From Lichenostomus cassidix (lineage: Eukaryota; Chordata; Aves; Passeriformes; Meliphagidae), in contig CM039196.1 of NCBI GenBank assembly GCA_008360975.2, forward strand, positions 2,480,001 to 2,544,000: 64,000 nt of DNA, written 5' to 3'. This document shows, one piece after another, positions 13,201-24,010 of this stretch. Numbering within the stretch: the first letter of the stretch is position 1; each line of letters starts with the position of its first letter. The notes under the pieces were generated by a model, which was not told the DNA's origin, ran no database searches, and worked only from the letters and a program-made list of their open reading frames with translations. A program made the position numbers and the translations under genes.

Positions 13201-16200
13201 TGTGCATGAGAGGGAGCAGTCATGACAGTCTCATAGACAAAATGCTCTACTTGGGAAATAGCCAATTAATCAGGGTTCAGCCCAAACCTGGGTCTGTAGC
13301 ATTGTGTGGTGTTTCAAACCTTGTGGCTTGAGTAGCTGAGGTACCTCTTCATCCATTCTAAGCCTGCTGGTGGCTGCTTGGGTAGTCTGGCACCCCCTTG
13401 CCCTGTGCCTGTCTCTGTTCACTCCTCTTTGCCTTGAGACCAAGTTTTTTTCATCCTTTGTCTTCTCACTGTCCTTCCCCAGTGCCACGCAACAGCTTCC
13501 CCTAATAAGGACTTGTTCCTAATGGCCTTTGAAAGTCATCTCTGGACAAAATGTAAAAATAAGCTGTTGAATAGTTTTAGCCTCCAAAGATTAAATCTTG
13601 TTAAAACAAGCACAAATAGGATTCAAACTACATTCCTGATTTAAATAATTTTCAGTAAAACTTGTTATTTTGTTTACATTGGATTTCCATGAGCTCCCGC
13701 CCCAGCAAGCTCATCCTCCCTGGGGTCCTTTTTCCATTTCCCTGGATGAAAACCAGCTTCAGCTCTGCAAAGCAAGCTGGCCTGTGTCAGCCGAGCTCAG
13801 CTGGAGAGCTGCTGACCTCACAGAATTTATTCAAGACCTTGTAAAAGAGTCCACATTTAGGAGGCTTCCTAATTTTTTCGTCACTAAGGACTACTGACAG
13901 TCTTGGAGTTCTGTGTGCAGGGTCATCTCCCAGTCCTGCAGTCCTGTGAGTCTTTGAGGTGTCCCCCAGCCTTTGGGTGTTATTCTTCCTTTTCCCTTCT
14001 AGAGCTCAAGAGCAACCTAGGTAGGATTTAAGCCTCCTCTCTCCATGTTCCTGCTTCCTATTCCTGCCCATGCCCTGGTGACAGATGGGAATTGCCCCCC
14101 AGAACTGGCTGGTTGGCAGTGACACGCCACCAGCACAAAGTCCTGGAGCTCTGTCAGCCTCAGGAGGTAAGGCCAGGATGGACAGACACCCTCAGCTCTG
14201 CTGCACATGCAGCCAAGCCAGATCCCTGTTCCTCCATAGGAGTCAAATCAGTGAGAGAAACAAAAGCCACGGGACAAGAGTCAGGAATGTGTTTCAGTAG
14301 GAATTGGAAATGAGCTGAAGGAACGGCATCTGTCGGCACGTGGCTGGTCAGGGCAGCTGGTGCTGGATCTGTCATGGGATGGGGGAAGGTCGTGTTCCCT
14401 TGCAGACCGTGGGAAGGGACTAATGCATCCCTGGAGGAAGGGCAGGTATCTTAGTGCAGAGCTCATCCTGCTGTGTTTGGGTCAGTTTGTACTTCCTGAC
14501 AATCTAAAAAACCTGCATCCCAGCCAGGATTATGTCAGTGCTGGCCACAGGCTTTGCCAGTGCAGAAAAGGCCACTTGTCCTGTAAATCCTGCAAGCTGG
14601 TAGGCCAGACATCCAGCAGTGAACTCAGGGGCTTCTCTCCAAGCATTGCCCTTCCTCACTGCTGGCTCAGGAGATGCAGAACAGCCAGGCAGGAGGAGGA
14701 GGATGCAAGTGGCTGATGCCCCAGTGGGATCTGTCCTCCTGCAGGTGATGAGACATGAGAACTCGAGTGTTTTGGAGCTGGATGGGAAGGAGGTGTCTGT
14801 CTTCACCCCCTCCAAGCCCCGTGAGAAGTGGCTCCGCAAGAGGACGAACGTGAAGCTCCGGGTAAGAGGTTTTGGGGTTGCACAAACTGCTCCGAGGGTG
14901 GCTGGCATGGGCACAGCACAAACAGAAGGCTGTGTTCCCTTGCTGGTCTGTTTTAATGGTTATATCCTACCTGGATGCTTGTAAAAGAGCAACCCAAAAG
15001 ATGTGTGTCAGCAAGGTCTCCTTTGAGCCTTGAGTCTGTAAAACACAGGAAGTGTTGGCTGTGGGTCAGGGAACAAGACAGAACAGAACATCTTTCAAAG
15101 TCCAATAATACCAATTCTCAGCTCAGTAAATGCCCTTTGCTCCCAGTAAAGTCTCCAGTTTCTGAGAGGGTAATTGTGTGCTATAACTGAAACAATATCA
15201 GCAGATTTCTCTGGCAGATGTTTGTATTTCCTCTTAATTCCAAAGTGTGACAGTTAATAGAGAGTATCAGAATTGCACGTGCGGCCTGCAGTGGAAATTG
15301 GCTCTCCAGCACTCCAGTCCACCCATCAGTGCAGGGCACAGAGCCTCACCTCTGCCACAGGTCAAATTCTTTCCCAGAGCTAAGAGTGGAGTAGAGGGAG
15401 GGAATGGCACAGAGAGACCCATGCTCCAATTTGTCCAGTTATATTTGGCATTTCCCTCTGAGGTTATCCATTGCTGCAAACTGTTTATTTTTTTTTCCTT
15501 TTCCACTCTTGCCTCGTGCAGAACGTCACAGCCAACCACAGGATCAACGACACCATTGCCAATGAAGATGGGCCCCAGACCTTAACTGGGAGGTTCATGT
15601 ATGGTCCCTTAGACATGGTCACCCTCACGGGAGAGAAGGTACTGTGTGTGCTGGGGGGTTGTCACCATGTGATGAGAACTGTGGGACAGAGGGACAGAGG
15701 TGATGCTGGTCAGTGTTCCCTTAGTCCTTTTGGGGCTTGCTGCCCTTGTGTCCTGGCCAGGTTCTCCTGCTCAGACTCTTGGGTGCCTCCCACCAGGGCC
15801 AGCATTTGTCACAGAGGTCTCACCACCGAGGCCAGGTTTCATTGCAGCCCCCAATATCTGGGTGCTTCCCAGCTCAGATCCATGAAGTGCAGAGGGTGGG
15901 AGCAGGACTAACCCTGCTGCTGCCCAAAGGGGCTGGGGTGGGATGTCCCTGTGCTTGGTCTGTCCTGCCGGGGGTGATGCAGCCTCGCTGTCCCCAGGTG
16001 GACATCCACATCATGACCCAGCCGCCGTCAGGAGAGTGGGTGTACTTTGACACGGAGATCAGCAACAGCAGCGGCAGGATTTCCTACGTGATCCCTGAGG
16101 AGCGGCGCCTGGGCATCGGCGTGTACCCTGTCAAGATGGTGGTCAGGTGAGAAACCTGGGGCTTGCAGGAGGAGCACAAGAAGAATTGGATGACTGTAGA

Positions 16201-19166
16201 ACATGGTCCCTCCTGTTGTTGGGAGGGTTCAGAGTCTAGTTTGCCAGCAAGTGGGGCAAAGCCACTTGTACTCTGCAGCTCTCCACATTTTATTCTGGCT
16301 CCTGCATCACCACCAGCATGGGAATTGAGCTCCCACTGCAGGAGCAGGTCTTCTGCACCACAGGGCCTCATGGCCATCTGCAAAACTGCACAAGTGAGCG
16401 TATTTCGAAGACCATAAACTGGTCCTTGAGGGACAGGACTTTGTACTCATGATGATTCACAGCCCAGGGGCTTCAGCTGAGCTCCACTTGCTAGTGCTGG
16501 GCTCTGGGAGGGGGAGGAGGAAAGCATCTTCTTGGTGGTGAACCCAGCAATGGTTTTCTGGGGGTGACTTCTGAGTCTCTGCTGCCAAGGCTCCAGAGTG
16601 TTTTTCCATCCCCACTTGAACACAGAGACCCTCACGCAGTGCCTGTTACTGCTCTGAGGGTGGCATCACTGTTGGAGCCTTTGGATCAGATTTGGGAGCT
16701 GCTTTGGGCTCATGGTTCTCTGCAGGACCTGATGATGCTTTCTGGATATTTTGATGCCTCTAAACACCTGCATCCCTTCCCCCAGGGGTGACCACACATT
16801 CGCTGACAGCTACATCACGGTGCTGCCGAAGGGGACAGAGTTTGTGGTGTTCAGCATCGACGGCTCCTTCGCAGCCAGCGTGTCCATCATGGGCAGCGAC
16901 CCCAAAGTCCGCGCCGGGGCCGTGGATGTTGTAAGGTCAGGGCAGGGCCTGGGGCAGTCAGTCTGTGTGACACTGGCCTTGCTCTGCAATCCATTGACTC
17001 GTGGCTTTCCTTCCAGGCACTGGCAAGACCTCGGCTACCTCATTATCTATGTCACGGGCCGCCCTGACATGCAGAAGCAGAGGGTGGTGGCATGGTTAGC
17101 ACAGCACAACTTCCCCCATGGGATCGTGTCCTTCTGCGATGGGCTCGTTCACGACCCGCTGCGGCACAAGGCCAACTTCCTGAAATCCCTCATCACCGAC
17201 GTAAGCCTGGCTCTGCTGAAATAGGATTGTGGCACAGGTTTAGATTGCTCCTTGTCCAATCGCCCCCATCAGCACCAGTCTCTTGGCAGCAATGTGACCT
17301 GCAGTGGAAGATAAATCTGTTCATTTTATTTTCATCCTTTTATTGCTCTACAAAAGTGTCTATGCTGTTAAATTGTGTTGCTTCTGCTCAGCACTGCTCC
17401 ATTTCATCACTGCTTCTCCCAGAACCAAACCCCTGGTGGAACAGAGGCAGCAGAGCCTCCCTTCCCCACACGTGCACTTTTTTAACCTGTTTGGTTGCTT
17501 TTTGGCTGCCTCTGGTGCAGACAGCAGGGACTGAGAGGGGATGGAGCTGCTGCAGAAATGGCCTTGCACCACACAGCCTTGATGGGAGACTCCAGAGAGA
17601 TCTTCCAGGCTTTTGACCCTAGGGAGATCCTGATGACTCAGCCCAGAGCCTCAGAGAAGCTCCAGATAGAACAAAGTTTTCTGTGTCTGGCAGGTGAAGG
17701 AGCTGCCAGTGTCCCAAGCACTTGCCCTGCCTTGATTAGCAGGAAAAGCATGTCAACTTTCTTGGGCTTCCTTTTCAGCCTGAGTTGCAGTGGAGGGAGC
17801 AGCTGGCCCTCAGTTTCTCTCTTGTCCTCCACAAGTTTGGGACCAGGGTCAGAAATTCCCTTTCCATCTCCCTGGCCTGTGGTTCTGGGCTCAAAGCTGG
17901 CCAGTGTGTGGTGGCACGAGTGTCCACACCTCCCCTGCCAGCCCCTGCTCCAGCCCAATACAGGAAGAGTTGTCCAGGAGCTCCTCTCTGCTCATAGTGG
18001 AGGCAGAGTTATCCCTGAAAAGCAGCAGGTTTTGCTGCCTGTCCCTTCTCCCTCTGCTCAGCAGGTAACAGCAGCTTGGCTGTGGAGAGGAACATTACTG
18101 GGTATGATTCCTGCACAGGGGTTGCAGCTCCTCCCTCAGTGACAGCAGGCAGTGAAGTGTGCAGCATCCTTGCCCGCTGCACACCTCAAGGGAAGGCTGT
18201 GGATCAGCAAGTGGAAATTTGCTCTTGTATCACTGTCTCTCCTCTTGTGGCCTGTAAACATCCCCAGCTCTGTTAATTAGCACTTCACTCAGCAGTTCAT
18301 TATCCAGCTGGAACTTACATTAGTTCCAGTGACCTGAGATTCCCAAAAATGCTATTGGAAAACCCAAAGCCCACCCTGCTGAGCAGCACAAGGTGCCCAT
18401 GTGTTCTGACCACACGTTGCTTTCTCTCCCCCAGCTCCAAATGAGGATCCACGCGGCGTATGGATCCACCAAGGACATCTCCGTGTACACCTCCATCAGC
18501 CTCCCACCCACACACATCTACATCGTTGGCCGACCCACCAAGAAGCTGCAGAGCCAGTGTCAGGTAGGAGCCATCTTGTCTGAGCCCTGGAGGTGCTGCC
18601 AAGGGCCTCCCATGGGAGGGAGGAGGGAATTTGGTCATCATAAGAAGGGTGACTGAGCTGGTGCTGTCCAGCAGGGTGGGAACTGTCCCAGGTAGCAGGA
18701 CCACATAATGGGTGTGAGTGTTGCCATGGCTGCTCACCCCACAGAGCTTGGCAGAGTGAACATATCTGGCTGCCAGTGGCTCTCAGGGGAACGTGTCCAC
18801 CCTCTAACGCCTGCCCTCACCCCGCAGTTCATCACAGAAGGCTACGCAGCCCACCTGGCCCAGCTGGAGTACAACCACCGCGCTCGCCCCGCCAAGAACA
18901 CCACGCGCATGGCGCTGCGCAAGGGCAGCTTCGGGCTGCCCAGCCAGGCCGAGTTCCTGCGCAAGAGGAACCACCTGCTGCGGACCATCTCCTCCCAGCC
19001 CGCGGCCAGCAGCGCCGGCCACCGGCCCGAGCGCACCCAGAGCCAGTCGGACAGCGACAAGGAGAGGGACAGGGAGCGCAGCCAAAGGAGCATGAGCATC
19101 GCCACGGGCTGCTGGGGCCGGAGCGCCGCGTCCCGGCTGGAGTCTGGCCTCTTGGGGCAGAAGTAG
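1271..19166 (+). CDS. PITPNM2: PITPNM2, C-terminal half (membrane-associated phosphatidylinositol transfer protein 2)
   Basis: Eleven coding exons: 1271-1446, 1784-1954, 7995-8159, 11917-12065, 14745-14861, 15522-15638, 15998-16146, 16786-16935, 17017-17200, 18435-18563 and 18828-19166 (TAG). All have AG/GT borders and keep one reading frame, giving about 614 residues; the N-terminal PITP domain lies before the window. The first four exons carry the DDHD domain ([16 protein letters not shown], then RIDYAL and HASYWESTD). Exons from 16786 to 18563 carry the LNS2 (lipin/Ned1/Smp2-like) domain, with FSIDGSF and [13 protein letters not shown] Ser/Arg-rich tail follows. Family knowledge: Nir/RdgB proteins work at ER-plasma membrane contact sites, bringing PI to the plasma membrane and returning phosphatidic acid, and LNS2 senses phosphatidic acid. 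PITPNM2 is preferred over PITPNM1/3 from wording of the tail and from the ARL6IP4 neighbour. The gene is convergent with ARL6IP4. Confidence 0.95.
5103..5188 (+). mobile_element. CR1 LINE 3'-terminal fragment in PITPNM2 intron
   Basis: Short CR1 end: TGGCAGGGGGTTGGAATTGG, then AGATCCCTTCCAACCCAAAC and the terminal ATTCTATGATTCT repeat characteristic of CR1 3' ends. Confidence 0.9.
7640..7673. repeat. Perfect inverted repeat, 12-bp arms, 10-bp loop
   Basis: Arms GATGTGAATATA (7640-7651) and TATATTCACATC (7662-7673) are exact reverse complements around TGAAATTATG. Located in a PITPNM2 intron about 320 bp before the exon at 7995. Confidence 0.85.
8160..11916 (+). other. PITPNM2 intron, about 3.8 kb
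   Basis: Begins with GTAAGT at 8160 and ends CTGTAG at 11916. It contains a 24-bp tandem duplication at 8811-8858 and a T-rich stretch near 9931-9961. The GC-rich part at 9190-10250 has several open frames up to 228 codons, but none resembles a known protein. Confidence 0.65.
8811..8858 (+). repeat. 24-bp tandem duplication
   Basis: Two adjacent copies of AGTGGAGAAGAAYAGACTTY + RTTA differ at three positions. They lie in a PITPNM2 intron. Confidence 0.8.
12066..14744 (+). other. PITPNM2 intron, about 2.7 kb
   Basis: Runs from GTAAAA at 12066 to GCAG at 14744. No exon, RNA gene or recognisable repeat was seen. Confidence 0.6.
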
Positions 19167-20259
19167 CCAGGCTGGAGCCAGGATTGTCAGCTGCAGCCAC
19201 CGGAGGAGAAAACAAAAGGGAAGAGGGACGAGGCCGGCGTTTCGGGCTGGAAGGGTAAATATGGTGCTACTCTAATAAAATGGCATTCTGGGAGGAGACG
19301 GGATGTTTCCCATGCAGAACGTGCAGGCCTTGCAGCGAGAGCGTCAGGTTTGTGCAGCGTGAGCCCAAGGAACAGCTGGAAACCGGGGAGGAAGTCTCCA
19401 GATGAAGATGGCGCTCTCTCCTGCCTCCTTCTCTTATCCAGGGTCAGTGACTGTAAATATGTGCCTCCTCGCCTTGTTAGCCATCGCTCCGATACGGTGA
19501 CCGAGTGCTGTCCTCAGAGCCACAGGAACAGGGCATGAGGCTGGGGGAACTTGTTCTGGGCTGTCCTGGGAGTCACACTGGGGGGCTCTGGGTTGGGTAA
19601 CATGCTGCTCCCCCAGCCCTGAGCGAGGGATTTGTCAGGCAGAGCGACTGAGAGCTTTACCTGTACAGAGAGCTCCAAGTGCAGCCACTTTCTCAAGGAG
19701 TTGGTGCAGTGCAAAGCTAAGGCTGTATCGATGCCGTTGGCAGAGGCAGAATGTCGGCAGATCCGTGCCCAAGACAGCGGGGTCGTTATTACTGTTATTT
19801 TTTAAAGAGACCTTTTAGAAGCCGATGGAATTTAATGTGTTGATCTATTAAAGAGGAATACAAGCTATTTTGTTTGAGCTGTTACAAACCTCAGACACTT
19901 AATTTGCTGTTAAAGTCTCCAAATAGTCTTGCTATGTATTATTTCCAACAAGTAACCACCACATATTTGGAAGCAGCTGAAGGCACTCAGCAGCTGGATT
20001 GCATTGCAGTTCTTCTCATCCAAATGCAGGGTCTGACTCTCTCAACACCCACCTCTGAGACTTCTTTTCTTCCCAGGTTCTCTCCAAGTTCAGTAGCAGC
20101 TTTCATGGGAACTAGACTTGCTTCTTTTACCTGTAGTTACTGAACTGTAAAACCTCATTGTTTTTTGCACTGATGATTTTTAGAATGGAAACCTGTTACC
20201 ATCTCATGTAGCTACACCAGTGTTTGTAGTGCATGACAATGAAATATTGCTAAGCCAGG

Positions 20260-20312
20260 GTGTGTGTGTATATCTATACATATATGCACACACACATATA
20301 TATATGTATATA
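20260..20312. repeat. TA/CA microsatellite in the PITPNM2 3' UTR
   Basis: Alternating purine-pyrimidine tract: TGTGTGTGTATA, then CACACACACATATATATATG, then TATATA. Likely polymorphic in length. Confidence 0.75.
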
Positions 20313-23001
20313 TTTTAAAGAAAAAACAACCTGTGCAGAAGTTTTTCCAGCAGTAAGGAGACTGTAAGGAAGTGTGCCAACAATGTCAGGCAACCTTAAG
20401 AAAAGGCCATATCTTAATTTTTCTGGTGTGTTTCTCAGTGGATGTGCCTGAGGCGCTGGGTTTGTGCTGCTGGAGCGAGCCGGCGGGCGCGTGGCAGAGG
20501 GCTGGCACCCCGGTGACACCCAGACAGGGACAGAGAACAGTGCCTAGAGGGAGGGCTTGCCAAAAAGCCCCTCAGTCCTGTCCCTCCCGGGGCCAGCGAA
20601 GGTTCCCTCCTTGCACACACCTCCTGGGGCAGAGAGGCATCCACACGGAGGGTACTGGGGTGCCCAACCACAGACTCCAGTTGGCCTCTTCACATGGAGA
20701 TTTTATAGTCCTACCGAGCTCCCCGACTGTGTGTAACCCTGCTTTCCCCACCACACTTTCCTGTCTTTATATCACTTTCTACTTAAAAGGATCTTATTTA
20801 TAACAGAGAATTTTTTAGACTGGCTGCTTCATTTTGTTACCTGTTTCAGTAAGAATGGTGCAGGACGGCCGCACTGAGATACACAGCACTGTGAAAGCTG
20901 CTCTGCTCACTGGCTCTGGGCCACGGTAGGCAAATCCACCTCATCCAGCTCATGTGTTCGTGGTGTGGAGGCTCCAAGCCGAGGCAGAGCAGGGACAGTG
21001 CGGAGCTGCCGCCGGCATCCGCGCCCCTGGAGCGCTCAGACCCGACTGCAAAATGTTTAACCACTTCTCTTTAGTAATTATCCAATTACAGAATGTACCT
21101 GATGACTTTTTGTTACCAAAAACTGACTTCCCTTTTTGCTGACTCAGCTTGGCTCTCTCTGAATGTACATCCAGAGCTTTTACTGGGTTTGAAAACAATG
21201 TGAATTTGTCCCAGCTTTTTGCTAGCCGAATGTTCTATCAAACAGATGCCATCTGAGTAGGAAGCCAAGCCACAGTCCATCTTGTGAAGTCACCAAACCA
21301 CATCACTAAATAATTTCTGCAAATTTGGATATGGCCTTTGCAAAATTCACCTTTCCTCCCAGTCCACAACCAAGGCATGATCTGTACATTTTCCTGTGTT
21401 GACGAGATGTTCACATTTTCTTATGTGTAGATAGTGTAAAACAGAGGCGAATGTAAATGTTCAACATAAAAAGTGGATATATAAAATTGAAAGTTATTTA
21501 TTTATGTAGAGGAAAAAATATGTCTGGAGGGACTGGAACCTTCAGGGTTTATTAATATTTAAAAATGTAGCTTTTTGTTTCAGGCATTATGTACAAAGCA
21601 ATTATTTTATGGACCAAGTTTAATGTAACTGTCAATGAATGCAGAAGTGCAATATGATACTCACCTCTCCATCACTTCATGGTTGAAACAACTCCTGACC
21701 AGTTAGCCTGACAATCATAGCACTCCGTCCTCATCCTTTGTTGAGCTTCTTGAACCTTGCCCGGGTCCTTTCCTGGCCCCCCATCCGTTGCCATTGTACG
21801 GATCCAACTCGGAGAAGCAATTGTAGAGCAGGACCTTTATTGCTGCAATAATACCACGGGAGGTGGGTGTAGTTACCAGGAAATAATGCCAATAAGTTTT
21901 TCTTCACCGACTCAGTCCATCCCCGTCTCCATCACTCAATCCTCAGCCGCCCCCATCTGGCACTCATCCCTCTGAGGCAGAGATCAACGTGCTACTCACT
22001 CACAGAACAATAGCAATAGTTTAACTCTGTGTTTATAACCTGTTTGTTCCGAGCTGTTTTGGAGAGCAATGCATGTGACCCGATGCCTTTCCACGTGTAT
22101 GGAAGAGGATCCGTTTGGACGCGGTGAGGGGAAGATGAATGTAAATTCCATCCTTACTAGAGGGGCACTGTCAGGTTAAAGACCTAATTTATCCTTGTTA
22201 CGAGTAACTTGTTTGCTTTGAAAGGAGAGAATGGGAAAGTTTCTTGTCCTCCTCCCTCGGCCGTTGTCTGGGCAGCCCTTGGTGACAGCCCACGTCCTGT
22301 TCTGCACATCAGCACAACACAGCCTCGGGCTTTGGGGTTGCTTTTCCGTTTCCATGGGAATCAAACTCTGCTGCGGAGCTCAGATTTTTTACGAAAAGCA
22401 GCTTTTTATATTACTGCACCCTTAGGCCAGACTTTCTACCTGACGCTGTCCCTTTAAAGTCTTTTAAAAACCCGTGAGAGGAGCCCTGCATTCCCTCCGA
22501 GTCGTTTTCCTGGGTTTGCTCAGATCACTCAGTCAGGTGAGGCGAAATCCTAATACCAAAAACCGTTTACAGTGTCGGAGGCGTGAGCAGACATCAGCCA
22601 AAGGGTCACCACCACACTCCCACCCGCCCAGCAGCCGCCGTGCTTGCTGTAGCAGCCCCTTCTTCAGGTATCGCCACTGTTTGCTGCATTTCCTATTAGT
22701 TCTAGAAGCCTTACGGTCCCCTCCCTCTGCCTGTTGATACCCTCGACTGTCAATTTTATATTCCAACGATGTTAGTTATATTTTATTTATAAAAAATTGC
22801 TCTAGGGGTACCAGCTGTGTGTGGGGAACCACCGGAGGGGATGCCCGAGGGCGCCGGGCACGCCCCGTGTGTGCAGTGCCGTGCCGATGACTCGCTTGTG
22901 TGTGGCAAACCTTCTGTACAACTTCCTTCTCCTCCTTGCTGTTAGTGCATCGTTCCAATGCCTGGTGTGCTTTGTGTACAGTATCATTGTGAGTTACACA
23001 G

Positions 23002-23007
23002 ATTAAA
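23002..23007 (+). terminator. Candidate distal poly(A) signal of PITPNM2
   Basis: ATTAAA is followed about 20-40 bp later by TCTGTCTGTTCTTTTTT, a U-rich context typical of cleavage sites. Proximal alternatives lie at 19274 and 19846. Confidence 0.45.
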
Positions 23008-23079
23008 GAAATGGGAAGGCTCTTTTCTGTCTGTTCTTTTTTGGGTAGGGCGAGACTCTAGAAAGAGACAAGTCATAAA

Positions 23080-24010
23080 ACGTGAGCAGGTGCCAGTTTA
23101 ATGGGGTTACAGCAATGAACAGAATGTGGAGACCCTCTGTGGGGATCACTCCTGCAGGACCCATTTGTCCTTTAACCTATTTGTCCTTTTCTTTTTCACA
23201 GTTTGTAGATTTATGGACTTTCCAGGAAGGGAAAGGGCTGCTGTGTTCACTTCAGAGCAGCCTTGGGTGCTGGGAAGCCCAGAGCCCCAACACTGCCCAG
23301 GGCATGTGCTGTGGGGAAGGGACACAAGTTGCATGCAGGAGCAGAGAGCAAGGCAAAGCCACCCCTCCACAAAGCCCACTGGCACAGATGCCAGTGCAGC
23401 ATATCAGGTCAGTGCTACCCGAGGAGGTAAAGCTGCAGGGAGGCTGGGAGAAGCCCTGGGGCACAGTGGAGGGTGGCACTCAGGGGTGCAGAGGTGCTAC
23501 AGCCTGAGCAGAGCCACACAACACCACAGCCACTCCTTTCCGAGCAGGGTCAGTGAGTGCAAAGGGCCTGGGGGCAGATCCAGCAAGGAAAGGGCCATGG
23601 GCACCCCCTGAAGGAAAAAAGGGACAGCCAGCTCTGTCACCCTGGTACACACCCTGTCCTGGCCACAGCACTGGCTCCTGACCCCAAAGGACCATGAGGT
23701 GCTCAGCACCCTCAAGCCTGTCCCCTGGGTGCTGCTGAGCTCCTCCAGCATCCAAAGGACCATTGGGGCAAACAGGGCTCAGGTACATTACAGCCCACTG
23801 GCCTCAGCTGGGACAGAGAGGGGAGAAGCTGTTTACTGGGAGATGAACCACTAAAGTTGCTCTCCTTCCCAGTCAGTAACTTACGGAACGGCTGGAAAAG
23901 GCCCCTGGGGAACATCTTGACACGGTGCTGTCTGCATGCTCCAGAGGCAGAGGCTCCCTCAGGCTGGCAGGGGCAGCAGGAGAGGCTCCTGGGCTGGCTG
24001 GTGCCTCCCC
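23080..24010 (-). other. ARL6IP4: Probable ARL6IP4 3' UTR
   Basis: No gene of its own was found here. On the minus strand, ATTAAA (plus-strand TTTAAT, 23097-23102) is the only clear poly(A) hexamer downstream of the stop. This would give a roughly 0.9-kb 3' UTR ending about 60 bp from the PITPNM2 distal end. Open frames on both strands lack recognisable similarity. Confidence 0.5.

Larger units (their letters stand above)
19167..23025 (+). other. PITPNM2: PITPNM2 3' UTR (3' end inferred)
   Basis: Follows the TAG at 19164-19166. Possible early poly(A) signals are AATAAA at 19274-19279 and ATTAAA near 19846. A later ATTAAA at 23002-23007 is followed by a T-rich stretch that could be the downstream element, so the long form would end near 23020. 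Inside are a (TA/CA)n microsatellite at about 20260-20312 and overlapping ATTTA pentamers near 21495, an AU-rich-element-like site. UTR length is inferred; no transcript evidence is available. Confidence 0.55.
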
